The position numbers and the translations under genes were made by a program. Shown one piece after another: positions 56,901-64,000 of a DNA stretch of 64,000 nt. Below the pieces are notes generated by a model that was not told the origin of the DNA, did no database searches, and saw only the letters and a program-made list of their open reading frames with translations. Origin of the DNA: Tribonema minus (lineage: Eukaryota > Sar > Xanthophyceae > Tribonematales > Tribonemataceae); the NCBI GenBank assembly GCA_017506865.1, contig JAFCMP010000022.1, positions 310,001 through 374,000 of the forward strand. The letters are read 5' to 3'. Positions within the stretch are counted from its first letter, which is position 1. Every line of letters begins with the position of its first letter.

Positions 56901-59900
56901 AGGCCAGGCATATGGGGGCGTGGGTGTTAGCAATTCTGGGTAGGTAACAATTATGGTAAGTGTCAATTTGACGGCGTTAGTGCTTCCGTGGATGCTGGTG
57001 GCACTAGGTACGCTCGTTTTTCAAGCAGGGTTAGGGACAGGGTTAGCGTTCAGGCAAGGCGCACGCGGGGATGGGTAGGTAGCGATTATCGGTAGGTAAC
57101 AAGAAAACAACAACTGGGTAACGTTGGTGCTCACATGGACGCTCGTGGCACTGTAGGTGCACTTGTATTCAAGCACGGCTAGGGCCTGGGTCAACGTGCA
57201 GGCCACAACGCGGGTGTGGGTAGGTAGCAACTACGCGTAGGTACTAACTTCGGATTAAGGTTAGGGTTAGGGTAGCAACAGGATGGCGTCAGTGCTCACA
57301 TGGACACCAGGTAGGTGCACTCATATGCCAAGGCACGGTTAGGGTTAGGGTTAGCATTGCGTAGTTGCTGGTACGCAAGTATGATGCTATACTGATGCTC
57401 ACGTGGACACTCATGACGCTGGGTGCGCTCTTGGGCAAGGCAGAGCTAGGGAGAGGGTCCCTCACCATTAAATGGTGGCATTCAGATGTGTAGGGTATGT
57501 TTGACATGATTGTTTTGATGTCAGGGCAGCATACCTCAAGTAAGTTGTTTGGCTCGAATCACTACCTCAGCATGGGTGTCAGGACAGCACTCAACACGTG
57601 TGTGAGCATCACCGTATCTGAGCGTAACCATACTTCAGATAGGCCCTGCAGGACACATTGCCGAGACTCGCAACACGCTGCACATTGCTCTTAGGGTTAG
57701 GGTTAGGGTTAGGTTTGCTGCATGTACGCCAAGGCCGCATGAACGGCATCTTGTTGTGGCCGGAGAGATTGGTGACTGTGTGCTCCAAAGTCCAACCCTG
57801 ACTTCAAGCGCTGACAGGCGCCAACAGCCTTGAAAAAGAAAATGTATGCGCCTCAGCTCAAAGTGCTCCCGTGGTGACTAAAAGTGGCGCAATCAGATCG
57901 AGCTTTCTGATTTTTGGGATCGATCACTCAGAGCTTGGTAATCATAGTGCTGGTTTGATGCCTGCTCTCGCTCACGCCTGCCGCAGGTCAGCAGCACTGA
58001 AGTGCCGAGTACCGTCAGTGGCGCCAGACATCGGTTAGGGTTAGGGTTAGGGTTAGGGTTAGGGTTAAGTTAGGGTTAGGATTAGGATGTGTGCTCGCGC
58101 CCCCACGCCGCGATTCATTCACTCAAACGCAGCAGATTGCGGCGCCTGACGCTGTTGCGGTGCGCTGCAGCTGCAACGCCCACTCTCGTACAGGCCTGCT
58201 GCAGGTGATCAGCCCTCACCCCAAGCGCCGACGATGACGCCAATCATCGCTTCATTCTCGCGACGCCTCGCCGCGCCTGACGCTGTGTACGGCACGCTGC
58301 TGCTGCGACACCCGCTTTCGCGCAGGACTGCTGCAGTTGATTAGCCCTGACCAGGTGATCAGCCTAACCCCAAGCGCTGACAAAGGTGTCAAAATTCGCT
58401 TCATCGCTCGCGCCGCCACACCGCGCCGACCCTTTGTGCGATGTGTGCTGCAATGCCTGCTTTTGTACAGGCCTGCTGCAGGTCATCAGCGCGTTCCTGC
58501 ACATACCGCTGGCGTCCACCATGGCGTTCGGTGGCGCGGGGGGTATCGCATTCGGTTTCGCCGCCAAGGGCATCTTCGAGAACTTCTTTGGCGGGTGAGG
58601 GCGCGCTTGCGTTGGCATCTAGGGTTAGGGCTAGGCTCAGTCCATGGCTGCGTCAATCATACAAATGTTGCGTGGCACATGTGGTGAGGGCGCGCATGCG
58701 GTCTTGTGGGCGCCTAAGGTTAGGGTGAGGGCTAGGGTTAGGGCCAGGGTTAGGGTTAGGTTAGCTTTCAAGGTCAGGTTGCGTGCGCCGAGCTCGCACC
58801 TCGCCCCCCTTGCGCTGCACATGACAAGCGCCACGCAGCGTTTGAACGTGGCGCGTTGCGCATGCCCATTTTTTTTTCTTTTTTGCGCGATCAACGGTTC
58901 GGGACTTTTTTTGTAGGGGTGAGAGCAAGCCTGCCTGCCGCTCCATGAGGTAGCTTGGACGGTTCCCGTCCCCGTTGCCGCAGCTTGTGCTGTGAGCAAG
59001 AGGTTTGTACTGAGTGCGCAGCGCAGCGCTCAGCGCATTTGCTGCGAACAGGCAGATGTATGGCAGACACTGCACGCCGTGCAGCAATCCGCAGGCTCAC
59101 AGTATAGGGGGGGGGGAGCCACGAGGCACGAGCGTTGGATGCGAGAGCGGTCACAGTATGACAGCAGTCTGATGGCTGAACACGGGTCTGGTTGATATAA
59201 GACCAGTCTAGTGCTGCTCGATGCTGAAGCCCTAGTGCTAGGCTCAGGTTTGGATGAGACGTTAGTCCTAACCCTACTTAAGCCCCGTGACGATATACGA
59301 GCGGTCACAGTACTAAAGCAGTGAGGCTGGCGGGACGCACCTGCTCTCATATTGTAGTCCCCACTGTTATGCCATTGCGCATCATTGGTCGTCAGCTGCT
59401 GTCTGGGAGGTGTGTGTGTGCCTAGGTGATGATTCGGAGATTCATGCGCGTCAAATGAGGGGGGCGCCTGGGTGCTGCGCCACTGGGCTGGTCTTCAGCT
59501 GAGCACTGCAGCGCCCTGCTCCCTCGTGATATCGCCATTCCGTTACCATTCAAACCTGATAGGCACATTCCCCCGAATGCTTCATTCACCATGATCAATG
59601 ATGTTGACACGTACATGTAGTGATCGTGACAGTTTATCCACAAACTTTCAAGTGTGTGTGTTGTAGTGGCGCGCTTGTACGTACAGTGGTGGTGCCTACG
59701 TGGTGTGACAGAGCTCAGAAGCCAACCGCCAACATCACATCATCAACACCGGCTCAGTGAGAACCGTGAAATCACGGACAAGTGAAACTCCAGACACAAT
59801 CACATACCGTATACATAGGGTTGGCAAAATCCGTATTTCTGAAAACCATATACTGATAAAATACCGTATTTTGCCGTATTTTCCGTATATACGTATTTCT

Positions 59901-62900
59901 AAACCGTATCTGACAAACGCATATCACCAGTACAAGGCGTTTAAACTTCAACTTCAACTTCAAAAGTGAAGCAGCTAAACCAGACACTTGTAAAACATAA
60001 ATACAAGCAAACACACTTGAAAATAACATCATGTATGTGCGTAATTAGCCTAGTGTAGATATTGCCCTACTCCTTCATCCCCCCATCTGCATGTTACATG
60101 TTGACAACCTCTTCCTCCGCCGCCTCCATCACTGTAAGCATGACTTCCTCATCTGTCTTGCGCTCAGCAGCCTTATCATTGCCTTTAATGAACACTAGCT
60201 TCTCACCACGCTCAAGTGCAAGCCTGCTGCGGCACTTAGGGTACACATTGCCCCACAGGGACCAGTTGCGCTCGGTTGCACATGCAGTCACGTGGAACGA
60301 CAGCAGGCGCACTGCCACCCGCGACAAATGAGGAAAATGCTCGCGACCATAGGTCTGCCACCAGCCGCGGCGCATGCTGCTGTCAGCGAGCTCAACCTTG
60401 CCCTTAGGCAGCGATGTACGCTTGGTCAACGTAGGCAACGCAGCCCACATGGGCTCGGGAAGGGGTGCAAGCTGCAACTTGACAAGCTCAGCCTCAACAG
60501 CCTCTGCATGCTCCCCTCCCCCCAGCTCCAGAAAGCACTCTTGCGCACCCTTGCTCTCTAGCCTGCTGAGTTTACTGAAAGGCAGAAACCACTCCCCATC
60601 AACCTTATAGGCGTAGACAGGGTCAAGCACATATGCTGCAGGCCACGACTTGTCGAAGTGAGTGTTGTAGCGCCGCTCAAATAGTGGCAGCACAGGGGAG
60701 CGCTCGACATTGTCAATGTGGTCATCGAAGTCTGCCGCATGCTGCAACAGCTGCTTCCAGATCGGCAGCATCTGACTCAACAGCGGCTTGTCGCTCTCAA
60801 CCTGGTGAATGGCATCAGACACAGGCTGCACTAGCTTCTTCAGCGCTGCTGCCTCATCGAAAAAGTAGTATGCTGCCGCCCGCCCCCGTGCTGGCTCTAC
60901 TGTGGCTGCAGTCGTAAACGCTGCCGCATGTGTGGTGCCCTCAGACACTTTACCCCAGCTGCGGTCGCCAACCATCAGCTTGATGGCCTCCTCGGAGTCG
61001 AGCAAGTCGGAGCAGATGAAGTGCAGGATGGCGAAGCGCGTGGGGCAGTGAGAGCGGACGGCCTTGACTTTGCCGTACTTGAACTTCTGCTGCTCACGCA
61101 GGGCGCTGTGTATGGTCTCTGAGCCGTTGATGGTGTTGGACATCATCAGCGCTTTGCCGTACGCTTTCTTGGACCAGTCGCATCGCGCATTCTTCTCGCC
61201 GTGTAGATCCTTGATGAGAAGGGCCAGTGCGTGAGCCTGGCACCCCAGAAGCAGCCAAGTCGGGTGCTTCTGCTTCATCAGGTCCAGCGCCTTACGATTT
61301 GCCTGCAAAGTTATTGCAGGTGATGGAAAACATCATGAGGCACTGCAGGCATGTACCAAGATTTGCTCCAGTTTTTATGGCCACAACATGTGCATTTGCC
61401 AGCATACTATCAATTCCTGTGTGAGCTGTGCTACTAACCACGTGTCAAGCGAAGAAAGGGAGCATCTGGATAAGCGCGCAAGCGTGGGGAGCTGGTTGAC
61501 TTGCTTCCATTCGATTTATTACAATGATATGCTGCATTGCATGCACTGCTGGACTTATTGTAGCATATATTGCTGTCATTGCATGCAAATGACGCACTGG
61601 CAAAAAACTTTCGCACACCGTAGCAGCTTCTACAGCAGCACGTACCTTGGTATTGTCCATGACCATTCCCAGCAGCCTGTCCAGGTTCCCCCTGGTGACC
61701 TTCTTCGCCCACCGCATGTGCAGCTCCTCGATCCACTCCGCATTCTTGCAAACGCCTCGCGCTGGCTCCGTTGTCACGAAGTAGGAACCGCCCTTTGGCA
61801 ACAGTGCGCAAAGGTTAACCAGCGGAGTGCCGTCTCCGCAATGCTTGCGCCTCCACCCATCGCTGGCAAGCTGGACGAGGTGCAAGGCATCGATCGCTTC
61901 CCAGACGTCGCGGCTGACGCGGTCGTGCTCCTTGTTCAGCATTGTTCCGGCCAAGGCTTTGCGGTTAGGCAGGTCGGCGCCAAGGGCAGCGAATGCTGCA
62001 ACCAAGTCCTCCTGCTCAATCAGGTGGAACGCCACCCCGGACTTGTAGAAGAAGCGGGCAAGGCTGTTCCGTGCTTGAGTTATCTGGCCTGATGTAGCCA
62101 TGTAAGGTGTGATGCCTGCAGCACCGCGGTGGCGTTTAGTGCCAGTCACCTCTACTTCCTCCTCGCCATCGCCAGCAGCAGCAGCAGCAGCGGCTGCTGC
62201 TTCGGCAGCAGCAACAGCTGCTGCACTGGCAGCAGTCGCTCTGAGGCATGCCTTGCTCTTAAGATGGTCGTTTGCTGCGCGCGAAGGGTTGCTGGCACCT
62301 AGCTTGGCTGAACAACGAAGGCAAACAAGCCGCACCTCGTGCTTCACTGAGTCCAGCTCGACACTGAATGACCCCCACCAGCCCGCCTGACCTTGGCGCT
62401 TTTGATCACAACGCTTTTGATACAATGCTCTGGCCTGCTTGGCCAGGTCGGGGCCAGGATCGGCGGCATCCGCCATGCTGCACTGCTCTGTGTGACTTGA
62501 AAGAAGGAAATACGGCAAAATACGAATTTTGGCGCGCCAGAAATTGACATACGGCGTAGATACGGCGTATATACGGATATACGGTGTATCTACGGAATAC
62601 GGTGTTGCCAACCCTACGTATACACTACCCCCCCCCCCCCCCCCTCATTACCCCGCGCTACAATTTATAAGCCACACAACCATCCTGTCAGCGATAGCAG
62701 CGTGGTGCAGCATTGGTGCGTGGCATGTCTCAGCTGAGTCCGCCGAACCTGCTCTTTCTGCAGGTTGACGCTGCTGCTGTCGGAGCCTTTCGTTCCAGGG
62801 GACATGGTGCATTTTGAGGTGAGCAGACATGAAGTTACAGTCAAAATTGAAGTTACAGTCGAAGTAGTTCTTGCGTTGTGCAAGAGACGTTGAATAGTCA

Positions 62901-63863
62901 CAACACGAAGGCACGCTTTTTCATTCCGCCACCGCAAGGTGTAGACATGTGCAGCTGCACTTCCAGCTGCAGGCCCAACTGCTTTCACACATGTGTTGTG
63001 CGACGTGCTTGACATTGTGGCACCAACGCCCTCAGCCTTCTCTTCTCTGATTTGTGAGTTTGTGGCTGGTGGTGTTAGAGCTGTTGAGAAGGTCAGGATT
63101 AGGGTAAGGTTTAGGGTTTAAACTTTTAGCCTGCGAGCACCACAAGACGAGGCTGCTGCACGAGTGCTGGTGGTCTGCGGTCGCGTTAAGGTAAGACATA
63201 GCGTTAGGATTAGGATAAGGGAGCCGCCATCTATGGAGGTGCTGATTTGATGATCCAGACATATAACTGCATTGCATCCGGCCTACTGCAACTACTTTGG
63301 GTTAGGGTGAGGGTTGGAATTGGCACTGCATGCCGCCGAGCATACCGGTTCTTACTTGACGCTTGCGCACACCACACATCTGTAGCATCGGATAGGATAC
63401 CCTCACTGTCCGATCGTGTGCTTGCCCCCATGGCTGGACGCTAATCCTAGCCCTGAACCGCTTGCAGCCCACGCACCGTGAACTTCTTGCATGCAGGGAT
63501 GCTCCGCGGATTTTTCACTTCAAATATCCGGTGCCTCACTCATGCGTCATGCCCAATGCCCCGCACGTGCATATCATTGCAGTACAGCGGGGAGGTGATG
63601 GAGGGGCGCGTGGAGCGCGATATAAACTTCAAGTATATAGTGACGCTCCCCGCAATGTGAACTTCAAGTATTTAGAGCTTCACTCTCAACCCCCCCCCCC
63701 CCCTCCCCCACGCATTCGTCACAGTACGGCGGAGAGGTAATGGAGGGGCGCGTAGAGCGCGTGGGATGGTATCAGACGCGCCTGCGCGGGCGCGACACGC
63801 GCCCTACCTACATACCCAACAACGTCTTCCTCTCCAACCTCGTCACCAACATGGACCGGATCA
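53997..63863 (+). CDS. MscS-type mechanosensitive ion channel (partial, continues right)
   Basis: Six exons in the window: 53997-54274, 55358-55715, 56704-56806, 58471-58594, 62764-62818, 63725-63863; the gene continues beyond the edge. All junctions are in phase. Exon 2 carries membrane helices (DLALFVGFYLVYKKAL; RVMAGLYVANGALGGL). Exon 4 encodes the pore-lining TM3 signature, AFGGAGGIAFGFAAKGIFENFFGG, which is the defining MscS motif. Exon 5 is the start of the beta domain (LTLLLSEPFVPGDMVHFE), and exon 6 continues it with EGRVERVGWYQTRLR and YIPNNVFLSN, equivalent to the family's 'G.V..IGWR.T.IR...IPN..F'. MscS channels open under membrane tension to relieve osmotic stress; plant and algal organelle homologues act in plastids. 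The start Met is the first in its frame but the N-terminus is uncertain. Intron 4 (58595-62763) houses a complete hAT transposon. Confidence 0.85.
55700..55900 (+). repeat. Duplicated 5' splice junction of MscS exon 2
   Basis: The exon 2 end and donor (AAGCGG then GTGAGCG, 55715/55716) recur about 105 bp later as TAGCGG then GTGAGCG near 55816-55828. The downstream TGAGCACYGTTGCTGAG sequence is repeated as well. CTGAGCACTG-type 10-mers are dense here. Confidence 0.7.
56038..56188 (+). repeat. Two-copy 74-bp tandem repeat in MscS intron 2
   Basis: Two nearly identical 74-bp units start at 56038 and 56112 (CGCGGTCGTGGCATGACTTG and CGCGGTTGTGGCATGACTTG). Only a couple of differences are visible, so the duplication is recent. 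It is followed by a TTAGGG-like unit. Confidence 0.9.
56775..57460 (+). repeat. Array of decoy copies of MscS exon 3 3' end with TTAGGG-like spacers
   Basis: The true exon end, CTCACGTGGACGCTGGTGGC then ACTAG, is followed by GTACGC. Diverged copies recur at about 56985, 57131, 57292 and 57398, each with the 'cac(g/a)tggac(g/a)c' core, a GT-containing junction, and then 'gcaag-a-ggttaggg'. TTAGGG-like units and GGTAGGTAG stretches punctuate the array. It fills the first 650 bp of intron 3. Confidence 0.85.
57691..57713 (+). repeat. Interstitial TTAGGG repeat in MscS intron 3
   Basis: Nearly four perfect TTAGGG units inside an intron. A further run follows at 58034. Confidence 0.85.
58034..58087 (+). 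repeat. Interstitial TTAGGG repeat in MscS intron 3
   Basis: About eight TTAGGG units with one irregular unit and a final ATTAGG. It is the longest canonical telomere-type tract in the window. It is flanked by normal intron sequence and the gene continues well beyond it, so this is not a chromosome end. Confidence 0.9.
58185..58500 (+). repeat. Repeated 3' splice junction of MscS exon 4
   Basis: The acceptor and first bases of exon 4 (GTACAG then GCCTGCTGCAGGTCATCAGC at 58471) have upstream copies at about 58191 (GTACAG then GCCTGCTGCAGGTGATCAGC) and 58322 (GCGCAG then GACTGCTGCAGTTGATTAGC). Sequence following each (CCCCAAGCGC(C/T)GAC) and preceding each is also repeated, with a unit near 130-140 bp. 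Confidence 0.88.
58580..58775 (+). repeat. Repeated donor of MscS exon 4 and TTAGGG-like tract
   Basis: The donor GGTGAGGGCGCGCTTGCG (58594/58595) recurs at about 58684 as GGTGAGGGCGCGCATGCG. Both are followed by a TAGGGTTAGGG or AAGGTTAGGG stretch. A longer degenerate TTAGGG/GAGGGCTAGGG tract follows at about 58718-58762. Confidence 0.75.
59420..59760 (-). repeat. Inverted fourth copy of the dispersed repeat
   Basis: Antisense copy of the repeat that is tandem at 43340-45012: it starts CCTAGGTGATGATTCGGAGA and includes the block CAGCTGAGCACTGCAGCGCC and the GATATCGCCATTCCGTTACC stretch. Homology extends through the spacer (for example TGATGTTGG-type sequence near 59725) towards the hAT insertion. 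Confidence 0.85.
59816..62616 (-). mobile_element. Complete autonomous hAT transposon in MscS intron 4
   Basis: A 2801-bp element with terminal inverted repeats TAGGGTTGGCAA / TTGCCAACCCTA and a perfect 8-bp target-site duplication CGTATACA at 59808-59815 and 62617-62624, the hallmark of the hAT superfamily. Subterminal zones on both sides are full of short CCGTAT / TACGG repeats, as usual for transposase binding. It encodes one spliced transposase on the minus strand, antisense to the host gene. The perfect target duplication and open reading frame point to a recent insertion. Confidence 0.95.
60094..62476 (-). CDS. hAT transposase with one intron
   Basis: Exons 62476-61646 and 61302-60094 join in phase to 679 residues. 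The N-terminal part has a zinc-finger-like region (CLRCSAKLGASNPSRAANDH then C), comparable to a BED finger, and an Ala-rich stretch. The catalytic fold is recognisable: LASDGW (Asp about 206), VMDNTKANRKAL (Asp about 274, just at the splice junction), the CQAHALALLIKDL helix, and the C-terminal dimerisation block ACATERNWSLWGNVYPKCRS (Glu about 621). All three DDE positions appear present and no break is seen. The start Met at 62476 (MADAADPGPD) is preferred because the in-frame upstream Met lies within the inverted repeat. Confidence 0.93.
63570..63780 (+). repeat. Duplicated 3' splice junction of MscS exon 6
   Basis: The acceptor and first codons of exon 6 (AG then TACGGCGGAGAGGTAATGGA at 63725) have an upstream copy at about 63580-63620 (AG then TACAGCGGGGAGGTGATGGA and GGGGCGCGTGGAGCGCG). 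The copy diverges where the exon reads VGWYQ. AACTTCAAGTAT motifs and a C tract lie between the copies. Confidence 0.88.
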
Positions 63864-64000
63864 GTGAGTGCACATGCATGCACATGCAGCCGTTGCACAC
63901 ACGTGGTGCCGAGGGCAGTGGCGTGCTGCTCTTGTCAAACTTCATTGTACAGTTTCTCTTGTCCGATTTCGTCACCACCATGGACCGGATCAGTGAGTGC
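63815..64000 (+). repeat. Duplicated 5' splice junction of MscS exon 6
   Basis: The exon 6 end and donor (GTCACCAACATGGACCGGAT then CA, GTGAGTGC) recur about 130 bp later at 63950-64000, ending with the identical ACCATGGACCGGATCAGTGA and GTGC at the window edge. Both splice junctions of this exon are therefore duplicated. Confidence 0.88.

Noticed and set aside
58034-58087. TTAGGG tract as a chromosome end
   Set aside because: The MscS gene continues through and beyond the tract, and similar tracts are scattered inside other introns, so these are interstitial.

Overview
The window is nuclear DNA of a microalga with a complex, red-algal-derived plastid. The best evidence is a thylakoid-lumen PsbQ-like photosystem II protein whose N-terminus reads as a signal peptide followed by an A-F-V-P motif, the usual plastid-import signature in ochrophytes, haptophytes and cryptophytes. 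Pro-Thr '[10 protein letters not shown]' linkers in a surface protein lean towards a photosynthetic stramenopile, but I cannot fix the group. Genes are intron-rich with GT-AG introns; coding exons are GC-rich, and intergenic gaps are short compared with the introns.

Layout from left to right. The last exon of a TPR-like gene (+, ends 252). A long-chain trans-polyprenyl diphosphate synthase (-, 1841-6299, 5 exons), head to head with a centrin (+, 6506-11001, 5 exons). A small FAM241-like membrane protein (-, 12371-13319, 3 exons), head to head with a 20-exon, 26.7-kb polycystin-1-like receptor (+, 13549-40275, predicted 2646 aa: signal peptide, FG-GAP repeats, Pro-Thr stalk, REJ-like region, GPS, multiple membrane spans). 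An RHD3/Sey1-like degenerate dynamin-superfamily GTPase with a signal peptide (-, 41681-49235, 7 exons), head to head with the PsbQ-like gene (+, 49524-52791, 5 exons). Last, an MscS-type mechanosensitive channel (+, from about 53997 and running off the right end). One of its introns holds a complete hAT transposon (59816-62616) with an intact-looking transposase and a perfect 8-bp target duplication. A non-autonomous relative with its own perfect 8-bp duplication lies in a centrin intron (7187-7916).

For the polyprenyl synthase, centrin, FAM241-like, polycystin-like, RHD3-like, PsbQ-like and transposase genes, the exon models join in phase and give a total length divisible by three. That supports models assembled by eye.

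The most unusual feature is a recurring pattern at splice junctions. In at least five genes on both strands, short stretches spanning an exon-intron boundary are tandemly repeated into the intron, leaving decoy copies of exon ends with their GT or AG sites. Introns also carry TTAGGG-like tracts, long G or C runs, a 600-bp sequence shared between introns of two unrelated genes, a four-copy dispersed repeat, and an over-represented 10-mer CTGAGCACTG.
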